In this document: piece after piece, positions 9,294-17,334 of the stretch
How positions within the stretch are numbered: position 1 is the stretch's first letter
How the letters are laid out: every line of letters starts with the position of its first letter
From: Wolbachia endosymbiont of Fragariocoptes setiger
GTDB taxonomy: Bacteria; Pseudomonadota; Alphaproteobacteria; Rickettsiales; Anaplasmataceae
DNA length: 64,000 bases
Direction of reading: 5' to 3'
Assembly (NCBI GenBank): GCA_019061405.1
Contig: JAHRAF010000007.1
Span: forward strand, 1-64,000
Program-made: the position numbers and the translations under genes
The notes under the pieces: model-generated
The model's database searches: none
What the model was told of the DNA's origin: nothing
The model's input: the letters and a program-made list of their open reading frames with translations, nothing else

Positions 9294-10044
9294 TTATATC
9301 CATAAAAGTTCTTTAATTGTATTGAATAGTACTCTTATAGAACATCCATCAGACATGTTGTGCTCTGCAGATTTTATTAGATATACTTGAATATCGGGCG
9401 ATTTTATTTTTTCAGCTAAATCTAATGATGTATGATAAGGGACACTCTTATCATTAATACCATGAAGTAGCCGTACAGGACATAGGATATTGATAGTATC
9501 TTTATTAAGTAATAGATTTTTTCGACCATCTTCGATTAAGCTTTTTGTTATCTGATATGTACAGTTTTGATCATATTGTGAAGAAAAATTTATTATGCCT
9601 TCATTATCTAATTTATTTTTCTGTTTATTTGAGAGATGATTAAATATCAGATTTTCAGTAAAATCAGGAGCAGAAGATATTCCTATCAGAGAAGCAACTT
9701 TTTCTGGTAATTGCAAAGCAACAAGCAACATTAGCCATGCACCCATACTTGAACCAATAATAATCTGCTTACCATCTGTTAATTCATTAATTACAGTGAG
9801 ACAATTTTCACACCAATCACTGATTGTATAATCAAGAAATTTTCCAGTTGAACCACCATGACCTAAATAATCAAAAAGTATCAAAGATAGGTCATTTCTT
9901 TGACAGAATTTATAGAGATAAGTTGCTTTATTACCATTCATATTGGATGCAAATCCGCAAAAAAAAAACTATGGAGCCTCTATTTCCTTGTAATTTTTTA
10001 TATGCTATGGTTTTACTATTACCAAATAATTGTAAGTGATTCAT
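9294..10044 (-). pseudogene. alpha/beta hydrolase, frameshifted in a T10 run
   Basis: The downstream frame (9294-9941) encodes a serine alpha/beta hydrolase core: nucleophile elbow GSSMGAW, a DYLGHGGS oxyanion-type region, an acid region LHGINDKSVP and a C-terminal histidine in SAEHNMSD. The missing N terminus lies upstream in another frame: an ATG at 10044-10042 opens MNHLQLFGNSKTIAY and runs to GSIVFF, where it meets a run of ten T (minus strand, 9959-9968). With nine T the two frames join as IVFFCGFASNMNG, the expected HGFASD-like hydrolase opening. As given, the gene is out of frame. The reconstructed ATG overlaps the cytochrome c stop by four bases, supporting this start. It could be a real decay event, a slippage-controlled gene or a sequencing error. 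Confidence 0.85.
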
Positions 10045-10571
10045 TTTGACTTAGGTAATGGCATTGGATTATCACTCATTTGACGCAAGTAAGCTATTAG
10101 GTCAGCTACTTCTTCTGGCTTTGAAATTCCTGCAAATGCCATACGAGTACCTTTTACATAAGCTTTGGGATTCTTGAGAAAAGCAAATAGCTCTTCATAT
10201 CCCCATGTACCACCTTTTTCTAAAATGGCTTTTGAATAATTGAATGAGTTACCTAGGTGTGCTTTTTTATTGCCAACAATATTCCATAAATTTGGTCCTA
10301 CCTTATTCGGACCACCTTTTTCAAAACTATGGCAAGCTATGCATTTTTTAGCTATAGTTTTTCCTTTTTCAAAATTAGTATTTTTCATTAAGGTTTCGAT
10401 ATCAAGCGCTATTTCTTGAATATTTTGCTTAGGAGCTCTTTCATTAGTTATTACTGTGTTATGTTCGATGTTATGCACTTCAGGATTATACATTATATCT
10501 ACTATATTACTAACTAGTACAATAATTAGTGCAGATAGTAATATAGATGCTGCAATTTTGTTAAATTCCAC
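10041..10571 (-). CDS. membrane-anchored c-type cytochrome
   Basis: Small electron carrier of the periplasmic face, similar to the membrane-bound cytochrome c of alphaproteobacteria. One N-terminal membrane anchor (about residues 8-27) is followed by a linker and a class I cytochrome c fold: heme-binding CIACH, GPNLWNIVGN, and the axial methionine in GTRMAFAG, ending in IAYLRQM. The start is GTG. Length 176. ccmC, needed for heme delivery to such proteins, is also in this window at 60.0 kb. Confidence 0.92.
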   Translation of the reverse strand: MEFNKIAASILLSALIIVLVSNIVDIMYNPEVHNIEHNTVITNERAPKQNIQEIALDIETLMKNTNFEKGKTIAKKCIACHSFEKGGPNKVGPNLWNIVGNKKAHLGNSFNYSKAILEKGGTWGYEELFAFLKNPKAYVKGTRMAFAGISKPEEVADLIAYLRQMSDNPMPLPKSK

Positions 10572-10640
10572 GTTTGTTCATGTGATATATTACCTAAATT
10601 ATACAAATATTTTTATAAACATCAACTGAAACAAAGCGCT

Positions 10641-11201
10641 CTAGTCTTTTGATAACCATTCATTATAAAAAAATATTTCTTTTATTGGTCTTCTTTTTTT
10701 TTCATAGAGTTGAATATTACTTTTTTCATAACCAACTGCTATGATTGACATTATGATGAAATCATTCGGGATTTTAAATATTTCCATTATTTGATTTCTA
10801 TTAAATCCACCCATTTGATGAGCCATTAAATTCATTGCTGTAGCCTGTAACATGAGTGCATAATTTGCTGCACCAGTATCATGTTGGGCCCAATAATTCT
10901 CTCCTTTTTCAAAGTTGCGAAAATTTTTAGCGCTTAAAGAGATTATCAATACTTGTGCATTTTTTGCCCATTTTTGATTAGATAAGTCAAGACAATTAAG
11001 TAGTTTTTCCCATGCTTCTTCGTTATTTCTTTTATCACATATAATATATCTCCATGGTTCATCTCCAAAACATGAAGGAGTAAGTCTTACAGCTTCTATT
11101 AGATAATCTATCTCATTTTGAGATAATATTTGAGATGAATCGTATGAACGTCCACTATGTCTGTTTTTTATTAATTCTAGTAAGTCTTCTTTGTTAGTCA
11201 C
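10641..11201 (-). CDS. nitroreductase family FMN oxidoreductase
   Basis: FMN-dependent NAD(P)H oxidoreductase of the nitroreductase superfamily; the physiological substrate is unknown. Family features are an N-terminal NRHSGRSYDSS, the segment LTPSCFGDEPWRYI, GAANYALMLQATAMNL, and a C-terminal IIAVGYEK. At 186 residues it is at the short end of the family but complete. It stands alone on the minus strand upstream of the cytochrome c gene, 70 bp away. Confidence 0.85.
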   Translation of the reverse strand: MTNKEDLLELIKNRHSGRSYDSSQILSQNEIDYLIEAVRLTPSCFGDEPWRYIICDKRNNEEAWEKLLNCLDLSNQKWAKNAQVLIISLSAKNFRNFEKGENYWAQHDTGAANYALMLQATAMNLMAHQMGGFNRNQIMEIFKIPNDFIIMSIIAVGYEKSNIQLYEKKRRPIKEIFFYNEWLSKD

Positions 11202-11307
11202 TATGTAATAATATCGAGGAACAACTCAACTATAACACAAAATGCCAATTGCGAGTTTTTTAATCTTCATGTATCATAACATATATAATAACATGTTTAA
11301 TGTAAAT

Positions 11308-11750
11308 ATGTTTGATAGACTAAATAAAAGTAGGGTAACTAACGGTCTAATAGAAATTTCATATAACGTTCTTTTATTATCTCTTATGGCACAAACACAA
11401 TTGCACTATATCCAGTTCCCATGATACTACAAGCTGTGGGTATTGGTCTTCAGTACATTCGTAATATGGCATTCTAGTTCATCTTCATATTCATATGTAT
11501 ACTATTTGGTATCAGTGGATTACTAGTTTTTGTAGATTTTTCTAGTGGTATAATAAGCCCTACGTTTGGATACTTAATCGGGTTTCTATCTGCTGTTTTA
11601 ATCGTGAATCAATCATTAAAATCTCGATATAACCCTTTTATATCAAATTTATTTAGTTGTTTTGCTGGTATAATCATTATATTTATTTTTGGTGTAAGTC
11701 GGCTAGCCCTTTATTTGGGGCTGCAGCAAGCAATTTTACAAAGATGGTGA
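11308..11750 (+). pseudogene. bioY: bioY biotin transporter S component, degenerate
   Basis: Pieces of a BioY (ECF-type biotin uptake S component) are visible in two frames. The first frame gives NVLLLSLMAQTQLHYIQFP and stops at 11424. A frame change gives VPMILQAVGIGLQ, then an in-frame TAG, then GISGLLVFVDFSSGIISP followed by TFGYLIGFLSAVLI and FGVSRLALYLGLQQAIL before TGA at 11750. The order of segments matches the family, but the middle is shortened and at least one frameshift and one stop are present. Identification rests on motif memory of the BioY family; pseudogene status is seen directly. Confidence 0.7.
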
Positions 11751-11785
11751 GATTTAAATTTGGTTACAATATAGTACAGTGCATG

Positions 11786-11858
11786 TGCCGTTACCAAGAC
11801 TTGAACTTAGGACCTCGTCATTACCAATGACGTGCTCTACCAACTGAGCTATAACGGC
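11786..11858 (-). tRNA. tRNA-Thr (anticodon GGT)
   Basis: The minus strand folds as a 73-nt cloverleaf: acceptor arm GCCGTTA with TAACGGC, D arm AGCTCAGTTGGTAGAGC, anticodon loop TTGGTAA (anticodon GGT), and T loop TTCAAGT. The discriminator is A; no CCA is encoded. Confidence 0.95.
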
Positions 11859-11880
11859 AAACTTATTAAGTATGATAACA

Positions 11881-12012
11881 ATGAATAATATAAAAAACAA
11901 AGAAAAAGACGAGAATAAAAAAAGACTGGCACAGGCTTTAAGAGATAACATTCTAAAAAGAAAAAAACAGCAAAAAAACAGACAAAATGCGAAAAGTATA
12001 AATGATATATAA
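11881..12012 (+). CDS. 43-residue conserved-looking basic protein
   Basis: A short ORF begins 22 bp beyond the 5' end of the divergently oriented tRNA-Thr gene. It encodes a lysine-rich, highly charged helix whose core, KRLAQALRDNILKRKKQQ, resembles a family of tiny alphaproteobacterial proteins with an LRDNLxKRKxQ pattern. No signal peptide or membrane segment is present. The stop lies 9 bp before the IS remnant. The function is unknown; the call rests on the recognisable core motif and on an intact start and stop. Confidence 0.55.
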   Translation: MNNIKNKEKDENKKRLAQALRDNILKRKKQQKNRQNAKSINDI

Positions 12013-12021
12013 TATTTTCAT

Positions 12022-12455
12022 TATCCCAAATTTGGGAGAAAAACTCTGGAGTTGAAGTTCATCTCTTCAAGAATATAATGTTAGGATGGTAAGAAAGGTA
12101 GAGTATAATAGAAAAAATAGCTACTCCGTTTATGACAGCACATAGTATGGATATAGATGTTTAGTCCTAATAAGGGAAAAAATTAAAAGTAGAGAAGTAA
12201 GGTAGCGTCTAATCACGTTCACATATATACCTAAGTGTGAGCAGGCTTGTGCAAAGGAAAAAGCTCTAGAAAAATACAACAGAGTTTTCCAAAAGATATT
12301 GGGGTAAGCACTTATGGTCTATTGAATACTTTGACTAACTGACCGAAAGATTATATTGAAAATCAGGCTAAAATGAATGATAAGTTTGGCAACTTTCAAT
12401 TAGCATTCTATGCTCTTCCTCAATCTATGGATTTATCATCCATAGTGGTTGAATT
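12022..12455 (+). mobile_element. IS200/IS605-like remnant, copy A
   Basis: A 434-bp segment recurs in inverted orientation at 29634-30067, with no differences found by eye. Its three frames carry fragments of a Y1 (IS200-type) transposase separated by stops and frameshifts: SYSVYDSTYGYRCLV, then HVHIYLSVS-like text, then FSKRYWGKHLWSIEYF. A palindrome (12024-12037) lies near the left end and a hairpin CTATGGAT/ATCCATAG (12425-12445) near the right end, as expected for IS200/IS605 ends. It cannot encode an active transposase. Confidence 0.8.
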
Positions 12456-12555
12456 ACATCTTTATTATATATAACTTGATACGCAAACAACTCATTGTTT
12501 TTTATCTAAGCTAGAAACTTATATGCTGTATAAGTATATATTAATTTTGACAATG

Positions 12556-12584
12556 TTGACATTCTTCAAGTGTTGTTGTATAAT
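12556..12584 (+). promoter_or_regulatory. consensus sigma70 promoter for ssrA
   Basis: A perfect TTGACA (12556-12561) and a perfect TATAAT (12579-12584) are 17 bp apart, the ideal spacing. Transcription would start near 12591, just upstream of the tmRNA acceptor piece. This is the strongest promoter match I saw in the window. Confidence 0.85.
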
Positions 12585-12590
12585 CTACAC

Positions 12591-12890
12591 GTATACTTTA
12601 TAGATATACTATGGCAATAAAACTACCTTACAATAGGTGTATTGGACCCGAGGGCGGTACTCGGCGCTTCCACCATTATGGGAGCGAATTAGTGTCGACA
12701 TGCACAATAAAAATTGTAATTTTGCCCGGTTAGACACCACTGTTAAGAGTTCATAACTTAAATGCAAACGACAACAATCGTTCTGCTAACGGTAGTATGA
12801 TCCTAGCTGCTGCTTAATTAAGCACAGTGATTTTATTACTATAAAGCACGGTTTTGGGAAACACCGGGTAACAGAAGTTTCCCTAAATTT
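12591..12890 (+). ncRNA. ssrA: circularly permuted two-piece tmRNA
   Basis: tmRNA rescues stalled ribosomes and tags the nascent protein for proteolysis. The gene order is permuted as in alphaproteobacteria: the acceptor 3' part comes first (T-stem CCGAG/CTCGG, acceptor strand CGCTTCC then ACCA at 12665-12675), then a 4-nt spacer TTAT, then the 5' strand GGGAGCG at 12680-12686, which pairs with CGCTTCC. TGCAC and GTGTA can pair as part of helix P2. The tag frame at 12764-12817 encodes ANDNNRSANGSMILAAA followed by TAA. A GGGAAAC/GTTTCCC hairpin lies at 12856-12883. The 7-nt T loop (GGCGGTA) is not the canonical TTC type. Exact mature ends cannot be read from sequence; the ends given are approximate. 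Confidence 0.92.
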
Positions 12891-12902
12891 ATACAATGAC
12901 CA

Positions 12903-13301
12903 ATGAACAATTATACAAGGTTACTTACTCCTGTTAAGCTTCAGGTTATAAGAAAAAGCCTAGATATCTTATCTAAGAATAGCCACTTTACTTCTAACAT
13001 AGAAATAGTTTTCTTTACTAACTTTAAAGGAGTGGTAATACCACAACATTTAAAAAAATCATATCCAGAACGTATACTTATTGTATTACAACATCAATTT
13101 TATAACTTGCAAATTTCTGAAGATAAATTTAATGTCACTTTAAGTTTTCATGGAAATCAAGAACAAATTACAGTACCATTTCTGTCGATCATCAGGTTTT
13201 ATGATAAAATTTCAGAAGATATTTTAACATTTCCTGAGCATATAGAAGGGGATTTACCACATAGTAGCATAATTTCGATAGATCAACTGCGTGATAAATA
13301 A
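12903..13301 (+). CDS. sspB: SspB-alpha, ClpXP adaptor for ssrA-tagged proteins
   Basis: SspB binds the ssrA tag and hands tagged proteins to the ClpXP protease. The 132-residue product has the fold's central signature (YPERILIVLQHQFYNLQI, then FNVTLSFHGNQEQITVPF and IIRFYDK) and ends with IISIDQLRDK, which matches the alphaproteobacterial ClpX-binding tail pattern (VVSLDxFRKK). The linker before the tail is short. The gene lies 13 bp after the tmRNA hairpin, so tag RNA and tag adaptor are adjacent and may share the ssrA promoter. Confidence 0.88.
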   Translation: MNNYTRLLTPVKLQVIRKSLDILSKNSHFTSNIEIVFFTNFKGVVIPQHLKKSYPERILIVLQHQFYNLQISEDKFNVTLSFHGNQEQITVPFLSIIRFYDKISEDILTFPEHIEGDLPHSSIISIDQLRDK

Positions 13302-13320
13302 TTATAAATCTAATTAAATT

Positions 13321-14211
13321 TTAAAAATAGCTATTTAGCTTCAACATCAATTCATTAGATCTTTCTAATACTTTAGCTGAAGAAAGGTCTTTATTGCTAA
13401 GAGGAAGTCTTACAGCTTTATATGTAATGATTCCAAGTTTATTTAGAAGTGTTTTAATAGGAATTGGATTGCTTGCAACAGATAACCCTTGACATGCTTT
13501 TTCCCAAATATCGGTTAATACTTCTGTACCTTCTAAACATTTTTTAACATATTTCCTTGTTATTCTTGGCCAAACATTAGAAGCAACTGAAACCAGTCCT
13601 GAAGCTCCCATCTTAGATGCAGATGCTATCATATTATCATCTCCACAAAACACTTTAATTCGTGGAGCAATATTTTTATATTCTACTAAAGTTTGAATAC
13701 TACCGCTTGAGTCTTTAATTGACCAAAAATTTTCATGATTTAATAAGTTATATACAACTTCATAATAGAGATTAACACCTGTTCGTGATGGAATATTATA
13801 AAGCATAACGGGAACATGTGCTTTTTCTAATATTTTTTCAAACCATAAAGTTTGTCCCAGTACTCCAGGTTTTGTGTAAATAGGGGTGGTGATTAAATAC
13901 CCATTAATTAACATGTCTTTACAAAAATTCATCCACTCTAATGTTTGATATAAATTTATTCCCTGTACGCCGATTATAATCTTCAATTTTAGTTGAAGTT
14001 CAGATACGAATTTAACCAATTTACATTTCTCTTTTTTAGTAATTGATAAGCTTTCACCGGTGCTACCAAGAAGTATTACACCATTTCCGATTTCAGCTTG
14101 CATTATTAGTAAACGCTTCAGACTTGAGTAATCTATACAATTTCCATTTCGATTAAATGGAGTGACACAAGCTGTCCATAAGAAATCAGATGTTATATTA
14201 AGGTTAGTCAT
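13321..14211 (-). CDS. dapA: 4-hydroxy-tetrahydrodipicolinate synthase
   Basis: DapA condenses pyruvate with aspartate semialdehyde in the diaminopimelate/lysine pathway. The Schiff-base lysine is Lys166 in NFWSIKDSSGS and the catalytic tyrosine is Tyr138 in MLYNIPSRTG; the GSTGES motif is near residues 49-54. At 296 residues it is complete. It converges on sspB with 19 bp between stops. Together with the D-Ala-D-Ala carboxypeptidase at 17.3 kb it suggests that the cell still makes peptidoglycan precursors. Confidence 0.95.
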   Translation of the reverse strand: MTNLNITSDFLWTACVTPFNRNGNCIDYSSLKRLLIMQAEIGNGVILLGSTGESLSITKKEKCKLVKFVSELQLKLKIIIGVQGINLYQTLEWMNFCKDMLINGYLITTPIYTKPGVLGQTLWFEKILEKAHVPVMLYNIPSRTGVNLYYEVVYNLLNHENFWSIKDSSGSIQTLVEYKNIAPRIKVFCGDDNMIASASKMGASGLVSVASNVWPRITRKYVKKCLEGTEVLTDIWEKACQGLSVASNPIPIKTLLNKLGIITYKAVRLPLSNKDLSSAKVLERSNELMLKLNSYF

Positions 14212-14346
14212 TTTATTTCGCTAAATTTGTATTGTAATAGTAAATTTTACTTCTAATAGAAGTAGTTTTATAATAAGTTACCTTAACGTTTAATGAATTT
14301 CAATAAATTACCTTTTAAATTTTAGCCAAGTGTACAACTTATTGAT

Positions 14347-15786
14347 ATGTTTAAATTAAGGAGTAAAAATAGCTTTATCCTTTTGATAGGAAAAGAAGGT
14401 ATAACGTTGTTGTACCTTCAAAATAATTCTTTAAGCAAGAGATATTTTATTAAAAACACGAACAGTAGTGCTGTTTCTGATTTAGTTTTATGTCTTACAG
14501 GTGATAAAAAAGCTCCTCTATATCTGGTACTTAATAATACAGATCAAACCTACTTACATCAATATATACCAAATGTTAGTAAAATTAGTTCTTATCTTTC
14601 AATAAGAGCAAAAATGGATACTTTTGCTGATAGATATGATATAAGTACAGCTTCTTTAATCACAAAGCCAAGTGAATTTAATCCTAATTGGGAATACCTG
14701 ATTGTTCTATCAAATGTAAATCATCTGATAGAATATTGGTTGAATGTTTTTCTTGAGATAGGTTCAAACTTTAAGGGAATATTAATGTTACCTTTAGAGA
14801 TGAGCAGTATAGCACGCAAAGTCTTATATAAAAATTCAGGTAAATGGCAAGTTTTAGTATTTTCTACTAAAACTGGAGGATACAGACAAATAGTTATGAA
14901 AGATAATAAAATTATTTTTACTTGTTTAATACCTTTTTCAGGTGAAATTTTGCCAGGAATTATTGCCGGTGGAATATATCAAGATGTAAAAAACACTATT
15001 CAATTATTAACTAAGTTTGGTTTTCAACAGAATGATTCTGTTGATCTTTGTATAGTTGTGCAAGAAGAGATAAAATCTAATTTATCAGTGATAAATTTCT
15101 CAGAAAAGAATGTACTTATCCTAACTCCTTATGAGCTAAGTATATTATTAAAATTAGAGCTAGCAGTAAGTGAGAAAGATAAATTCTGTGATACAGTAAT
15201 TTTATTTCATAGTTTTATAAATAAACCAGAAATTATATTTAATACAAAAGAAACAAAAAAACTTTATTTATTTAATTCATTTTATTTACACTCACCGCAA
15301 ATTGCTTGTTTACTTGCACTTATTTTGATTTTAGCAAATTCTTTTTCTTTATTTAGTATATCATCAAATGTTCATATTACGAGTGAATTAATGGCAAAAG
15401 AACTATTACTTAATAGTCAATTAGATAGATTAAATAAAAAATATAATCTAAATAAAATAGATGAAGTATACGATTTAATCATTATAAATAATATTCTATC
15501 GAAAATAGAATATTCACCCCTTATACAAATCCGATATGTGGAAAAGTTAAAAATATCAGACATGGAATTAAAGTTTTTTGAATGGAACTATAATGAAATA
15601 GAGAATTCTATTATCACAAAATTAAGACTGTATATCAAAAATAATAAAAATATTGATCAAGCATATGAAAATCTACAAGAACATTTATATGATAATTTTC
15701 TTACTCAAAGAGTTAGTATATCTGATTTATCAAATATCAAAGAACAGAAAGTACCGATTGATATTGAAATAAAAGAGACAATATGA
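14347..15786 (+). CDS. GspL/PilM-like inner-membrane platform protein (tentative)
   Basis: I do not recognise this as a named gene. The 479-residue product has a cytoplasmic-looking N-terminal domain (about 1-320), a single hydrophobic segment at about 318-342 (ACLLALILILANSFSLF), and a periplasmic C-terminal part of about 135 residues beginning with a coiled-coil stretch. That layout is the one seen in GspL or a PilM-PilN fusion. It overlaps the next ORF by 4 bases and forms a three-gene set with 15783 and 16381. The assignment is inference from architecture; no actin-like phosphate motifs are obvious. Confidence 0.45.
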   Translation: MFKLRSKNSFILLIGKEGITLLYLQNNSLSKRYFIKNTNSSAVSDLVLCLTGDKKAPLYLVLNNTDQTYLHQYIPNVSKISSYLSIRAKMDTFADRYDISTASLITKPSEFNPNWEYLIVLSNVNHLIEYWLNVFLEIGSNFKGILMLPLEMSSIARKVLYKNSGKWQVLVFSTKTGGYRQIVMKDNKIIFTCLIPFSGEILPGIIAGGIYQDVKNTIQLLTKFGFQQNDSVDLCIVVQEEIKSNLSVINFSEKNVLILTPYELSILLKLELAVSEKDKFCDTVILFHSFINKPEIIFNTKETKKLYLFNSFYLHSPQIACLLALILILANSFSLFSISSNVHITSELMAKELLLNSQLDRLNKKYNLNKIDEVYDLIIINNILSKIEYSPLIQIRYVEKLKISDMELKFFEWNYNEIENSIITKLRLYIKNNKNIDQAYENLQEHLYDNFLTQRVSISDLSNIKEQKVPIDIEIKETI

Positions 15787-16391
15787 AAACCTATAAGCTA
15801 AAAAGAAAAGTTACATTTCGATTTTTGTTATATTGTTTATTACTCAGTATACTAGTACTACTATTAGTATTTAATATTATATATAGTAAAAGTATTTATA
15901 GAAAAAACAAAAGTGTTATAGATAGAATAAAATTAACCAATTTACAAATTGTTGCAGCACAAAATAAAGAAGTTAAGATAAGTAAATATGTCGATTTATG
16001 GCAAAAAATTTCTTCTTTGAATGGAAATAGTTATATATCAGATTTAAACTTTGAACTCGATGTATTATACAAAAAATATTTTATATTGGACCCTGAGATA
16101 TCAATTTCTGCACCAGAAGATGTTGAAATTTCTTATAGCAGCGAGTACATGAGAGTAGTAAAAAGCAAAGTGGTTTTAAGCTTTAGTTCAGTGAGTGATA
16201 AACATATTTTTTTGTTTTTGCAATCTATTCCAAGCTTATCAGGCTATGTGATGATAAAATCACTAAGGTTGAGTAAAGAGAAAGATATTGATAACGTAAC
16301 TATGATGCATATCTCAAACGGTGATATGATAGCAACAGTAAATGCGAATATAACTTTTGATTGGTATACTGTACTAAAAAATGAAGGCTAA
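15783..16391 (+). CDS. PilO/GspM-like bitopic membrane protein (tentative)
   Basis: The 202-residue product has a short basic cytoplasmic start (KTYKLKRKVTFR), one membrane helix at about 13-34, a predicted coiled coil, and a periplasmic domain ending in alternating hydrophobic strands (TMMHISNGDMIATVNANITFDWY). This is the plan of PilO/GspM proteins of type IV pilus and type II secretion platforms. It is translationally coupled to both neighbours (overlaps of 4 and 11 bases). The sequence is too divergent for a firm family call. Confidence 0.42.
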   Translation: MKTYKLKRKVTFRFLLYCLLLSILVLLLVFNIIYSKSIYRKNKSVIDRIKLTNLQIVAAQNKEVKISKYVDLWQKISSLNGNSYISDLNFELDVLYKKYFILDPEISISAPEDVEISYSSEYMRVVKSKVVLSFSSVSDKHIFLFLQSIPSLSGYVMIKSLRLSKEKDIDNVTMMHISNGDMIATVNANITFDWYTVLKNEG

Positions 16392-17187
16392 TATATTTCT
16401 TGTTTGTATATCACTATTTCTCAGCTCAAAAGTATATTGTAATTGTGATGATATTGCAGAAAATATAGAGGTTTGTAAGGTATATTCATGTATGCAGAGT
16501 ATTGATGATGAAAATTATACTAAACATAGTATACTAGGGTTAAATCATGATAACTTATGCATATACATAGAAGAAAATAAAGATAATGAAATGATTTGTT
16601 ATCACAGTAAACATGGAATGATGATGGAAAGAAAGTACTTTTCAAGTATTTTTCTAATCAATAAACAGGATATCTATGATTTTACGGATATAGCTAACTT
16701 GCGCTCAAAAGAATGTTTTTTTGTCAATGATAATTATTCTAACCATGATGATTTTATAAAACAAGCAGTAGATAGTGAACTTAATTATCTTTCTGAATAT
16801 AATGATACAAAAAGTATTTTTTTTGATGAAAAAATAGTTAACCCAATAATTAGAAAAATTGGGAAATTTAATATAGAGTCTTTAATTGATCTAGAAGAAC
16901 GAACCATGACCAACTTTGATGATGATAAAGTGAGACTAGATTCAATAATATACTTTTCTCCTGATATATGGAGAATATGGATAAACGGAAAGATATTTCA
17001 AAATACCAAAGATTTAAAAGTTCATGCAGTAACTGAAAACTATGTGACCTTTATTTGGACAATAGATCGAAAAATTTCAAAGAAACAAATGATTAATTCT
17101 CAAAATTTATCGTTTGATAATGATAAAATTACCTTTACTCTATATCCAAGACAAGAGTTTGACTTAAATAACTTATTTACAAAATAA
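16381..17187 (+). CDS. exported protein with PilP/MshK-like C terminus (tentative)
   Basis: A cleavable signal peptide (KANIFLVCISLFLSSKVYC) precedes a 268-residue product with several cysteines in its first 110 residues. Its last 80 residues contain IIYFSPDIWRIWINGKIFQN followed by a VTENYVTFIW strand pattern, reminiscent of the 'shows its own INGxxVxxGD' domain of PilP, MshK and GspC. It overlaps the previous gene by 11 bases and ends just upstream of tRNA-Arg. An exported partner for a pilus or secretion platform is the inference; a lineage-specific exported protein is the alternative. Confidence 0.42.
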   Translation: MKANIFLVCISLFLSSKVYCNCDDIAENIEVCKVYSCMQSIDDENYTKHSILGLNHDNLCIYIEENKDNEMICYHSKHGMMMERKYFSSIFLINKQDIYDFTDIANLRSKECFFVNDNYSNHDDFIKQAVDSELNYLSEYNDTKSIFFDEKIVNPIIRKIGKFNIESLIDLEERTMTNFDDDKVRLDSIIYFSPDIWRIWINGKIFQNTKDLKVHAVTENYVTFIWTIDRKISKKQMINSQNLSFDNDKITFTLYPRQEFDLNNLFTK

Positions 17188-17197
17188 TACATTACAT

Positions 17198-17271
17198 GCG
17201 TTTGTAGCTCAATTGGATAGAGCGTTGCCCTCCGGAGGCAAAGGTTGTAGGTTCAAATCCCACTAAACGCA
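17198..17271 (+). tRNA. tRNA-Arg (anticodon CCG)
   Basis: A 74-nt cloverleaf: acceptor GCGTTTG pairing with TAAACGC (one G-U pair), D arm AGCTCAATTGGATAGAGC, anticodon stem TTGCC/GGCAA around loop CTCCGGA (anticodon CCG), and T loop TTCAAAT. The discriminator is A; no CCA is encoded. Confidence 0.95.
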
Positions 17272-17334
17272 TCTTTTGATAAGCTTATTGAAAAAATTTA
17301 CTTATAATTATACCTTTATCTAATGTATTTTATA

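Noticed and set aside
11754-11951. Minus-strand open frame of 65 codons
   Set aside because: It contains the whole tRNA-Thr gene and is antisense to the 43-residue ORF; it is a shadow.
17281-17322. Promoter before the carboxypeptidase gene (TTGAAA and TATAAT)
   Set aside because: The two boxes are only 9 bp apart, too close for sigma70.
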